Of a stretch of 47,702 nucleotides of DNA, positions 1 through 7,927 are shown in pieces. The notes under the pieces were generated by a model, which did no database searches, was not told where the DNA came from, and saw only the letters and a list, made by a program, of their open reading frames with translations. The DNA lies in the NCBI GenBank assembly GCA_910588555.1, contig CAJUPC010000016.1, positions 1 through 47,702 on the forward strand, written 5' to 3'. Every line of letters starts with the position of its first letter. The first letter of the stretch is position 1. The DNA comes from Candidatus Gastranaerophilales bacterium (GTDB taxonomy: Bacteria; Cyanobacteriota; Vampirovibrionia; Gastranaerophilales; Gastranaerophilaceae). Made by a program: the position numbers and the translations under genes.

Positions 1-1025
1 TAATGACTAATGTTAATGACAGGGTTAACGCAGAAAAAATTAGAAGTACAAAGTACAAGTTTACTAAAGCGACGGACCACATGAAATCGTTAGGATTAAT
101 TGGTCCTTATTCCAGTACTGACGCGTTTGTAGATGAATTACAAAAGTATTTTAAGATTGCTAAAAGATGTGACGCCAATCATTTAAGAGCCTGCTGGCCA
201 ACTGATACTGTTAAACTTGAAGACGGGAAAGAATGGGAAATCTCTAAAACTAAAACAGGTAAAGAATTAAAAATGAAGTCTTCGGATACGGAAGATTATA
301 CTAGTGATAATGTTGGAATTATTACGGCTGACGGTACACCAATGATTTTAAGTTATAACAAAAAATGTCAAGCGTTAGACCCCATGAAAACGTATGGGTG
401 GTCTACTTCTAACAATAAACCTGAAACTAATGCTACAGCTGGGTGTGTGGCGGCGGTATTTGAAATCAACGGACACAACAGACCAAATACATTTAGAAAG
501 GATGTTGTAGCGTTTAATGCAAACGGTTTAGGAAGCGCTTGTTCAATTGAAATAGACGGCAAGTGTTTTGGTGCAGCGTTTATTCCTACTCCAATGAGCA
601 AAGCAGAATGTGCGGGCGAAAATTTTACATCGTCTCAACAGACAATAGAAGCAGGAAGTTATGCTAAGTCATTAGGAATAAGTAAATGTCATGATCTAGA
701 TGACTACTGGGCAGGCGCAGTAAAACAATGTGGTGGAACCAGGAAAATGGCAAGTAAGGCTGAACTAGCAAAAATAGCAAGCCTATTATACGAAGGTAAC
801 CCAACAATTGCTACTGGTTTTGCGCAAGGTACATACAACCTCAAATACAACAACAAAGCCTCTGAGTTTGATCTTCCTGAACCGTACTTTTCTGTTTGGT
901 CGGGTGAGGAGTATGGCATGTATGGCAGCACCGCGTACCGCAGAGCCTTCAGCACCACGAGCACGGACTGGAGTACCAACAACCGCGAGACCTCCAGCTA
1001 TTTGGGGCTGTGCGTAGTGGAGTAA
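1..1025 (+). CDS. Prepilin-like surface protein with variable C-terminus, 5' end outside window
   Basis: This is the C-terminal part of a type II/IV prepilin-like protein. The first bases match, almost base for base, the codons just after the prepilin helix of the paralogue at 35436-36340, so the true start and signal helix lie upstream of position 1 and the ATG at 3 is internal (PSL-MTN). The visible 340 residues include several Cys residues, the segment FNANGLGSACSIEIDGKCFG, and a lectin-like tail with DDYWAGAVKQCGG (about residue 231) ending in LGLCVVE. From about position 900 the DNA turns clearly GC-rich and the codons differ from the paralogue at many columns while AY, RR, F, TDW, GLC and VE stay fixed. 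It probably decorates a pilus or pseudopilus; ligand unknown. No terminator is obvious before eno. Confidence 0.8.
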   Translation, partial: MTNVNDRVNAEKIRSTKYKFTKATDHMKSLGLIGPYSSTDAFVDELQKYFKIAKRCDANHLRACWPTDTVKLEDGKEWEISKTKTGKELKMKSSDTEDYTSDNVGIITADGTPMILSYNKKCQALDPMKTYGWSTSNNKPETNATAGCVAAVFEINGHNRPNTFRKDVVAFNANGLGSACSIEIDGKCFGAAFIPTPMSKAECAGENFTSSQQTIEAGSYAKSLGISKCHDLDDYWAGAVKQCGGTRKMASKAELAKIASLLYEGNPTIATGFAQGTYNLKYNNKASEFDLPEPYFSVWSGEEYGMYGSTAYRRAFSTTSTDWSTNNRETSSYLGLCVVE

Positions 1026-1119
1026 TTATTCAAATAAAAAAATAATTACTCGGGCTACTTGCAAACACAAAAACTTTATGACAAAATCGGGTATGTACTA
1101 ATGGCGAGAGGTGGTTTTT

Positions 1120-2400
1120 ATGTCAACTTATATTGAAGATGTTTATGCAAGACAAATTTTGGACTCACGAGGCAACCCGACTGTCGAAGTCGATGTCAGA
1201 TTAACTAACGGAGTCAGAGGACGTGCTGCTGTACCTTCGGGTGCTTCAACAGGAATTTTTGAAGCTCTTGAATTACGCGACGGAGATATGAACAAATATA
1301 TGGGAAAAAGCGTTCAAAAAGCCGTTGATAACGTAAACAACATTATTGCTCCCGAACTTATAGGCGAAAAAGCTTCACATCAAAAAGAAATCGACACATT
1401 CATGATTGACATGGACGGAACCGAAAACAAATCAAAACTAGGTGCAAATGCAATTTTAGGTGTTTCTCTTGCTGTTGCAAAAGCTGCTTCAAAAGCTTAC
1501 GGAATGGCATTATACAGATACTTGGGCGGTATAAACGCCCTTACTCTGCCCGTTCCGATGATGAATATCATTAACGGCGGAGCTCATGCCGATAATAACA
1601 TAGATTTTCAAGAATTTATGATTGCACCTGTCGGCGCTGAAAGCTTTTCCCACGCAATTCAAATGGGTTCCGAAGTCTTCCACACACTTAAAAAAGTTTT
1701 GAATAACAAAGGTTTGGCAACTTCTGTCGGCGACGAAGGCGGTTTTGCTCCAAACTTAGGCTCAAACGCGGAAGGTATAGAAGTTATTCTCGAAGCAATT
1801 GACAAAGCTGGATACAACACTGACCAGATTAAAATATGCCTTGATGTGGCTTCATCCGAATTCTATGAAAACGGAAGATATAACCTTAAAGGTGAAGGAA
1901 AATCTTTTGATAATAAAGAAATGACTGACTTTTTGGAAGAATGGGTTAAAAAATATCCGATTATTTCAATCGAAGACGGTATGGCAGAACAGGATTGGGA
2001 CGGCTGGCAAATGCTTACTCAAAGACTCGGCTGTAAATGTCAGCTTGTAGGCGACGATTTATTCGTAACAAACACAAGACGACTTGCTGACGGCATTAAA
2101 CGCGGTGCCGGAAATTCCATTTTGATTAAAGTAAACCAGATAGGAACTTTATCAGAAACATTGGATGCAATTTCAATGGCACACGCCGCAGGTTATACAA
2201 CAATAATTTCTCACCGTTCCGGAGAAACTGAAGACACATTTATAGCAGATTTAGCGGTTGCGGTCAATAGCGGGCAAATCAAAACAGGTTCTGCGTCACG
2301 CTCTGACAGAATGGCAAAATATAACCAGTTATTGAGAATTGAGCAAAAGCTCGGTTCTGCGGCAAAATATCTGGGCTTGCAAGCTTTTAATATTAATTAA
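1120..2400 (+). CDS. eno: Enolase
   Basis: Converts 2-phosphoglycerate to phosphoenolpyruvate in glycolysis; cytoplasmic. The protein is 426 residues, normal for the family. Visible signatures in order are SGASTGIFEALELRD, NIINGGAHADNNIDFQEFM, GDEGGFAPNL (catalytic Glu loop), SIEDGMAEQDWDGW, LVGDDLFVTN (metal ligands), LIKVNQIGTL (catalytic Lys) and SHRSGETEDT. The ATG at 1120 is chosen over an in-frame GTG at 1111 because a GAGAGGTGG ribosome site sits just upstream and the protein then begins MSTYIEDVYARQ as in other enolases. It is followed at once by a strong terminator, so it is probably monocistronic. Confidence 0.97.
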   Translation: MSTYIEDVYARQILDSRGNPTVEVDVRLTNGVRGRAAVPSGASTGIFEALELRDGDMNKYMGKSVQKAVDNVNNIIAPELIGEKASHQKEIDTFMIDMDGTENKSKLGANAILGVSLAVAKAASKAYGMALYRYLGGINALTLPVPMMNIINGGAHADNNIDFQEFMIAPVGAESFSHAIQMGSEVFHTLKKVLNNKGLATSVGDEGGFAPNLGSNAEGIEVILEAIDKAGYNTDQIKICLDVASSEFYENGRYNLKGEGKSFDNKEMTDFLEEWVKKYPIISIEDGMAEQDWDGWQMLTQRLGCKCQLVGDDLFVTNTRRLADGIKRGAGNSILIKVNQIGTLSETLDAISMAHAAGYTTIISHRSGETEDTFIADLAVAVNSGQIKTGSASRSDRMAKYNQLLRIEQKLGSAAKYLGLQAFNIN

Positions 2401-2426
2401 AGACGGGAAATTCTCCCGTCTTTTTT
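2401..2426 (+). terminator. Rho-independent terminator of eno
   Basis: A perfect stem, AGACGGGA / TCCCGTCT, with a five-base loop is followed by a T run. It begins directly after the eno stop codon. Confidence 0.9.
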
Positions 2427-2435
2427 ATAACAAAA

Positions 2436-2461
2436 AACAGAGCCGAAAAATCGGCTCTGTT
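2436..2461 (-). terminator. Terminator of the HU gene
   Basis: An 11-bp perfect stem (AACAGAGCCGA with its complement) is followed on the minus strand by TTTTTT. It lies downstream of the HU stop codon and back to back with the eno terminator. Confidence 0.88.
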
Positions 2462-2486
2462 TCTTTAATTTATTTAATCAAAAAAA

Positions 2487-2759
2487 CTACTTAACAAGTT
2501 CTTTGAATTTTTTACCAGCTGAGAAAGCAGGTACAGTTTTAGCAGCAATTTTCAAAGGTGCACCTGTTTGAGGGTTTCTGCCTGTTCTAGCTGCTCTTTT
2601 ACGCGGTTCAAAAGTTCCAAAGCCTACTAAAGTAACTTTTTTACCTTTTGAAACTGTTTTTTCAATTGTTTCTAAAGTTGCTGCAATGATATCAGCAGTA
2701 GCTTTTTGAGAAACTTTTGCTTTTTTTGATACTTCTTTTACCAATTCTTCTTTGTTCAT
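2487..2759 (-). CDS. hup: HU-family DNA-binding protein
   Basis: Small histone-like nucleoid protein that bends and compacts DNA as a dimer. The 90 residues match the family: MNKEELVKEVSKKAKVS at the N-terminus, the GFGTFEPRKRAARTGRNPQT beta-arm region (about residues 46-65) and the C-terminal helix AFSAGKKFKELVK. The start at 2759 is set by a canonical AGGAGG eight bases upstream; an extended start at 2786 would put that ribosome site inside the gene. The gene has its own terminator at 2436-2461. Which HU paralogue it is cannot be told. Confidence 0.96.
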   Translation of the reverse strand: MNKEELVKEVSKKAKVSQKATADIIAATLETIEKTVSKGKKVTLVGFGTFEPRKRAARTGRNPQTGAPLKIAAKTVPAFSAGKKFKELVK

Positions 2760-2962
2760 TTGTGAACCTCCTTTTACCTTGTGCATACAGTAATTAAAAC
2801 CATTCTCTCTTATGCATGCTTTTTTTCTATCGACAGATTAATTATAGCATTTTATTTAAATTTGGCAAGTGTTTTTCCAAAAAAAATATTATATATCCAA
2901 AATATAGACTGGGTTTCAGCACTATACGAACGCGAAACATCACACCTACCAAGGAAATTGGC

Positions 2963-3835
2963 CTAATTATATGATTGCGGATTAACTTTTGCGAATTTCA
3001 CGTCTTTGTAAAAATATTGTAAAATCTGATATGCATTGTAGCCTTGTTTAGCAAGATTATTGGCACCATGCTGTGACATGCCAACACCATGCCCGTTCTT
3101 TTTGACATTATCATCGTATGAAGGAACTGAACGCAAATACGGCAGACTTGTTCCCCAGTTATCAGCATTTGTCTGTCCGCCTGCAGACGCAGAATAGTAT
3201 GCAGTAATAACTTTCATGTTATAAGTAAGCACAATCCCTTTTGTATCTTCTACTGCAGAATTCGTTGCCGGGGTTTCGGAAGAAGCTCCGTTATATGCTT
3301 GATCTTCGGGCGTATCTTTTAGGTCATAACCATACCTTGCGCGTTTACCGAGATTTGCAAGTGCGTAACTTCTTGCCGCAATTGCCTGAGCTTTATGAGC
3401 TTCAAAAGACCAACTTGATGGCATTTCAGCAGGCACAACGCCTTTGATATAATCTTCCAAAGGAACATTATTGATAACGGTCAGTTTACCGTTTTTGTTT
3501 TGTATCATAATAATTCCGCGGTACCAACGCCCTTTGACACTAACAAATCCTGCTTCTGCAGGTTTAATCACTATGTTATCGGAATTTATTTTATAATAAG
3601 TTCCTTTATACAAAATTGCCATTAGGTTGTGATAAGGCTTGATTTCATAACCTTTCATGGCTTCCAAATCACAAACAGAATGATTTGTATTGGCGTCAAT
3701 AATAACACCCTTAACGGATGTTCCGACAGCAGAACTTGTTACGTCTGTTTGAAGCCCTATTTTTATTGCAAAACAAGGCATTGCGCATACAAAATTCAAA
3801 ATTATTATAGAAAATAGTAATAAAATCTTTTTCAC
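2963..3835 (-). CDS. Secreted SpoIID/LytB-domain protein
   Basis: The protein has 290 residues with a signal peptide (KKILLLFSIIILN, cleavage probably after CFA). It then carries a SpoIID domain: PLEDYIKGVVPAEMPSSW (about 124-142), KAQAIAARSYALAN, the conserved TKGIVLTY / AYYSASAGGQT block and the C-terminal GHGVGMSQHGA motif. SpoIID enzymes are lytic transglycosylases acting on denuded glycan strands, and related non-sporulation proteins remodel peptidoglycan. The start codon is GTG with no Shine-Dalgarno; a TATAAT box (3843-3848 on the plus strand) lies seven bases upstream, so the mRNA may be leaderless. Confidence 0.88.
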   Translation of the reverse strand: MKKILLLFSIIILNFVCAMPCFAIKIGLQTDVTSSAVGTSVKGVIIDANTNHSVCDLEAMKGYEIKPYHNLMAILYKGTYYKINSDNIVIKPAEAGFVSVKGRWYRGIIMIQNKNGKLTVINNVPLEDYIKGVVPAEMPSSWSFEAHKAQAIAARSYALANLGKRARYGYDLKDTPEDQAYNGASSETPATNSAVEDTKGIVLTYNMKVITAYYSASAGGQTNADNWGTSLPYLRSVPSYDDNVKKNGHGVGMSQHGANNLAKQGYNAYQILQYFYKDVKFAKVNPQSYN

Positions 3836-3870
3836 AATAATAATTATAACATATTGCAGTACAAAAGTTA

Positions 3871-4503
3871 TTAAGTCATTTGGTTGATTTTCTTCGGCGT
3901 ATCAAGCCGCAAATTGGCTTTGACCCTGTCGGCAAGCTTATCACCCATTTCATGACCTATTGTATAAGATGTCATAGAACCTGCTATAAATACAAGTCCT
4001 TTTATAATTGTTCCGGCTTTGCCTTGAAGTTTATGTTTTTCAAGATAATCAAATATGGGTTTGAAAAACTTATTTTTTGAAGCTTCTGCAATCATATTCT
4101 GACATTTTTGGGTGGCAACAAATTTATCATATTTATTCTTGATAAATTCTTCACCCGCAAACATTGTCGATAATGCCGCAACTTCCGTTATACCCGTTTT
4201 AACTTTATCATCAGACATTGCTGTTTTAATCCCGCCTGACACGCAAATCAGGGGATTAACATTATTAACCGCAAACTGAGTAACCTTTCCGGCATATTCA
4301 AAAGCTTTATGCTGTTTAGCAAGGTCAGAAAAAACACTCACGGCACTTCTTGCAGTTTTTGCCGCTATACCGTCATATTTGGCAATTTCTTGAATTACGC
4401 CCGCAGTCTGTCCTAAAGCCACAGCACTTCTTCCGACTTCACCGTTAGAAGTCTTATCAGCGTTTCGAACAGCAAATATTCCTGATGCTACTGCACTATA
4501 CAC
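3871..4503 (-). CDS. Lineage-type helical protein of unknown function
   Basis: No family recognised. The 210 residues are almost entirely alpha-helical in composition (Ala, Lys, Val rich) with a hydrophobic stretch near the C-terminus (TIIKGLVFIAGSMTSYTIGHEMG) that could be a membrane segment. It starts with GTG at 4503 behind AGAAAGGT, a plausible ribosome site. It is the first of three neighbouring helical proteins (this one, 4595-5368 and 5554-7113) that share small-residue helices, which suggests related roles, perhaps at the envelope. This is inference from composition and position only. Confidence 0.65.
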   Translation of the reverse strand: MYSAVASGIFAVRNADKTSNGEVGRSAVALGQTAGVIQEIAKYDGIAAKTARSAVSVFSDLAKQHKAFEYAGKVTQFAVNNVNPLICVSGGIKTAMSDDKVKTGITEVAALSTMFAGEEFIKNKYDKFVATQKCQNMIAEASKNKFFKPIFDYLEKHKLQGKAGTIIKGLVFIAGSMTSYTIGHEMGDKLADRVKANLRLDTPKKINQMT

Positions 4504-4594
4504 GACAATATACCTTTCTACACTACATGTATATAAAGTATTTTTCTTTCAGAAAATTGCCGATAAATTAAAAAATTTTACAAAAGTTACAATT

Positions 4595-5368
4595 TTAATC
4601 TCTGTGCGTACCGACTTCATATCCCGGCACACATAAGAATGCGGGAACAATTCTTGTAATGAACGATGCGCCCTTAGATTTTTCAGCCATTAACGATACT
4701 GCCATACCCAAATCATCAACGTGCGGAGCAAAGTCTGTTCCTTTAATTTCTCTGTCAACTTTTTTATGGAATACTTTTTCGTTCAAAAGATTAGAAACCC
4801 TGTTTCCGGCAACAATACCAATCCCCAAAGATGCAATTGTCGCAATTGAAAAAGGTATACCTTTTAAGACTTTATTGAACATTGCAGAAACTTTTCCGTT
4901 TTCTTTAATCTGCGGTATTACGGACAAAATTGCAGGTTTGTGAGCTTTGTATAACCTTGAAACAGCACCCACACAAGCAACGGGAACTGCAACATTGCCG
5001 AGAAGTTGATTTACTGATTCTCTTATTTTAGATTTGTTATATTTTTTATCATCAAAAGCAAGTCCGCCTGCCAAACCGCCTGCAACAGAAGCTGCAGCAA
5101 GTTCAAGAATTTCTTTTTCTTCAAGTTCAATCAAATTTTTCTCGGGATTGTTTTTGTCAAAAAGTCTGAAAACTGCCCAATCTTTCACGGGAGTTTTTCT
5201 GATAGCTGAAGGGCTTAATGAAAATCCCTGACGTTTTGCAATATGAGCCAATGCAGCACCTGTGGTCAATACGGTTGTTGCGGCAACTCCTGCTTTAATT
5301 TGACGTTCTGAAAGCTTTTTTTTCTCTTTACCTGTAAAATTTATATTATTTATTTGATTAACTTGCAT
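4595..5368 (-). CDS. Putative membrane protein with N-terminal INFTGK motif
   Basis: A 257-residue protein of unknown function. It opens MQVNQINNINFTGKEKKK, a short N-terminal signature (I-x-F-x-G-K) that I associate with gut Gastranaerophilales proteins. The signature is followed by several Ala/Gly-rich helices that could span a membrane: near residues 25-42, 90-106, 125-140 and 170-190 (SIATIASLGIGIVAGNRV). An AGAAGG ribosome site lies before the ATG. It is encoded next to, and on the same strand as, the helical protein at 3871-4503, with about 90 bases between them. Confidence 0.7.
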   Translation of the reverse strand: MQVNQINNINFTGKEKKKLSERQIKAGVAATTVLTTGAALAHIAKRQGFSLSPSAIRKTPVKDWAVFRLFDKNNPEKNLIELEEKEILELAAASVAGGLAGGLAFDDKKYNKSKIRESVNQLLGNVAVPVACVGAVSRLYKAHKPAILSVIPQIKENGKVSAMFNKVLKGIPFSIATIASLGIGIVAGNRVSNLLNEKVFHKKVDREIKGTDFAPHVDDLGMAVSLMAEKSKGASFITRIVPAFLCVPGYEVGTHRD

Positions 5369-5553
5369 AACATACCTTCTGTTTCATTATACCAAAAAAC
5401 CGTAAATAAAAAACATTGTTAGTGCGGGTATAAATTTTAACAAAACTTAATTAGTGTATCTGCGGCACTTTCTCTGTAACAAAATATTAAAAAAGTTTTG
5501 AAAACAGGCAAAAAATTTCTTTCACGGTTATTTCCATGTACAGGGAAATTTCT

Positions 5554-7113
5554 ATGGAAATCAATGTTACTCCAAATCAAACATTAAAAAATTTCAGTTA
5601 CGGACGCAAATTTGTTCGCGGTCTTGCAAGCCGTTCAATTGCACCTGTTATGTTACTGGAGGCATTTGTAGAGGGCGGAAGAACTTATCAGGCTTATCAA
5701 AGAGGCGGTTTTACGGAAGCCAGAGAACGTTTTACGGAAGAAATTATCGGTGCGGCATTCTGGTTCAGCGGAGTTCCTTTATTTAACAAACTTATCGACA
5801 AATATGTAGGCGAAAGAATTAAAAAACTGCCCGAAACCTCTTTTGACACAGGCAAAGATAATTTACGCAACCCCGTAAAAAACTATTTGAATAAATTCAA
5901 AAATCAATTCCAAAATGCCGAACAGGCAGAAAAAATGATTGCTAAATACAAATTCGGCAAAGTTATGACAAGTATTATCCTTGCAAACTGTCTTGTCGGA
6001 CTTGTTTTACCAAAAGTTAATCAAGGCATTACAAAATATATTATGAAGAAAAAACCACAGGAAAAACCTGCGGAACAAAATACTCAAAAACAATATTCAA
6101 TGGACGACTTTTTGAATAAAGACAAAAAGAATGTATCATTCGGAATGAACCCGCAAGCCTTGATGTCACTAGCTTATGCTTTTGAAAACAATCCAAAATA
6201 CGGTCTTATTTCAACTGACGCAGGCGTTTGGATTGGCAGAGGAGTTTGCGCAAGAAACAAACATGAAAGAACGGAAGTTCTTTTCCGTGACATATCATCA
6301 AGCTACTTCTATATGTTTAACATGCCTGTAATTGCGGCATTGCTTAACAAAATTCAAGACGGAAACACAAAACGCATAGACCCGATAGCCGCACAGCAAA
6401 TTACTGACCACATGAACGAAGTTCTTAAAGCAAACGGCGGACCGATGAAACCTGAGGCGTTCAGAGAATTTATGCTCGGCAAAGCTCACAATGCAGAAGG
6501 ATATATTATCCCGTCAATACATGAAGAATTGAACAAAGGCAACGGAGTAATGAAACTTCAAAGATTTACCGAGCTGCTACCCGAAGTTAAGTCAAAATTC
6601 CCGCAGGTAAATATAGAAAAATTTGAAAAATCAGCAATCGGCATGTCTGAACTGCAGCCAAAACTTGCAGGCGAAGCTATGATTACTAAAAAACAAATTA
6701 TGGATGTATTCTCAGACGGTGCAATCAACATGCCTGAATTTTTGAAAAACGTATTCAGATGTTCAACATCAGACCAGAACCTGTTTACGGGCAAAATAAG
6801 TGAAGCAGGATTTGACAAAGAATTCACATTTATTTCAAGAGAAACATTTGAGAAAAAACAAAAAGAACTCGTTGATTACGTAGAAACAGTTATTAAAAAA
6901 GCAAAAGACGGCGAAATAACAGAAAGTTTACTCAAACGCCTTAACCGTGAAAACTTTGCAAAGAGTGCCTTAAACTGGGGAATAGGTTTTGCAGTATCTG
7001 CCGCATTCTTATCTACGTTCATACCGAAAATCCAATACTGGATTACAAGAAAAGCAACAGGCTCAAACGCATTCCCCGGCACCGCAGACTATTCAAACGA
7101 GAAAAAAGCTTAA
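5554..7113 (+). CDS. Large lineage-type membrane-associated protein, unknown function
   Basis: About 519 residues with no recognised domain. Two hydrophobic segments are visible, one near residues 135-155 (VMTSIILANCLVGLVLP) and one near the C-terminus (WGIGFAVSAAFLSTFIPKIQYWI). Between them is a long charged helical region with the internal motif NVSFGMNP, similar in flavour to the INFTGK signature of the neighbouring protein. The ATG at 5554 is preferred to the one at 5536 because CAGGGAAA sits at ribosome-site distance before it. It is transcribed divergently from the two helical proteins on its left. Confidence 0.7.
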   Translation: MEINVTPNQTLKNFSYGRKFVRGLASRSIAPVMLLEAFVEGGRTYQAYQRGGFTEARERFTEEIIGAAFWFSGVPLFNKLIDKYVGERIKKLPETSFDTGKDNLRNPVKNYLNKFKNQFQNAEQAEKMIAKYKFGKVMTSIILANCLVGLVLPKVNQGITKYIMKKKPQEKPAEQNTQKQYSMDDFLNKDKKNVSFGMNPQALMSLAYAFENNPKYGLISTDAGVWIGRGVCARNKHERTEVLFRDISSSYFYMFNMPVIAALLNKIQDGNTKRIDPIAAQQITDHMNEVLKANGGPMKPEAFREFMLGKAHNAEGYIIPSIHEELNKGNGVMKLQRFTELLPEVKSKFPQVNIEKFEKSAIGMSELQPKLAGEAMITKKQIMDVFSDGAINMPEFLKNVFRCSTSDQNLFTGKISEAGFDKEFTFISRETFEKKQKELVDYVETVIKKAKDGEITESLLKRLNRENFAKSALNWGIGFAVSAAFLSTFIPKIQYWITRKATGSNAFPGTADYSNEKKA

Positions 7114-7135
7114 TTTTATCCTCTTTGACGACAAC

Positions 7136-7866
7136 CTATTTACATTTACGTTTACCGTTCCAAGAGAGCCCGTCGCAATGCAGGTAGTCTAAATTTTCGT
7201 TATAAAGAACCCAGGCTGTACAGCCCCAGCCTTTTGCTTCTGGCACCCCGCAACTGTTCGCAGGCACTTCCATTAAAGCTCCTGTTGGCTTTAATTGGTC
7301 ATTATAAACATCAAATTCAAAGAAATCTTTTCCCCAAGTATTCGGTCCCTTTTCGCCATTCACATCATAATAAATTTCTAAATCGGCATCCAGTTCAAAC
7401 ATTATAGTGCCGCCGCCTCTAAAGATAAGCGAAGAACCATCAACCAAACGAACTTTATAATAATTTTTCTGTTGACTGTACCCACCATTTCTATTTTCAT
7501 TCGTAAGGTCGTTGTAACCGCCTAAATGGATACAGCCTTCACCGTTTTCAACACCACAATCTTTTGCGACTTTCAAATAGGGTTTAAATATATTAAAAGC
7601 CTTTTCTGCACCCTCAGGAGACCATTCAATAAATTCATGTGAATTTTCTATTTTATATAAATTATAGGCATTGTTAAGAACAGAATACATCTTTTTTACT
7701 TTATTAACAGTAACTTTATCCTGATATTTTTGTATCAACGACGGCATAGTCAACGCCGCAACCACACCGATAATACCTAAAGTAATCAATACTTCTGCAA
7801 GTGTAAAACCTGATAAGGAGCTTAGATTGCCCCCCCCCCGACATTCTGATTAAATAAATTTTTCAT
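7136..7866 (-). CDS. Prepilin-like protein with out-of-frame G10 tract (phase-variable candidate)
   Basis: The mature part starts at GFTLAEVLITLGIIG, a class III (type II/IV) prepilin signature with cleavage after Gly, followed by a Cys-containing globular domain ending NGKRKCK. The ATG at 7866 has a clear AAGGAG site and begins MKNLFNQNV, then runs into ten Gs (7830-7839 on the plus strand as Cs). With ten Gs the frame ends after three Gly codons and a few more residues (TAA). With 8 or 11 it would continue through NLSSLSGFTLAEV into the full protein of about 243 residues. The gene as read is therefore OFF by one base. Sequencing error, phase variation or slippage all remain possible. Confidence 0.8.
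7830..7839. repeat. Homopolymer C10/G10 tract in prepilin 5' region
   Basis: Ten consecutive Cs on the plus strand lie inside otherwise AT-rich DNA, between the start codon and prepilin signal of the gene at 7136-7866. In-frame lengths for this gene are 3n+2. Right flank GACA and left flank GATTG match those of the tract at 35467. Confidence 0.95.
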
Positions 7867-7927
7867 TCTGTTTGCTCCTTTTGTATTTACTTTTTTATTA
7901 TAAACTATTTTTTATATTTTTCAAGCC

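Noticed and set aside
1111..1119. GTG at 1111 as the enolase start
   Set aside because: It falls inside the ribosome site of the ATG at 1120, and enolases normally begin near MSxYIxxVxAR.
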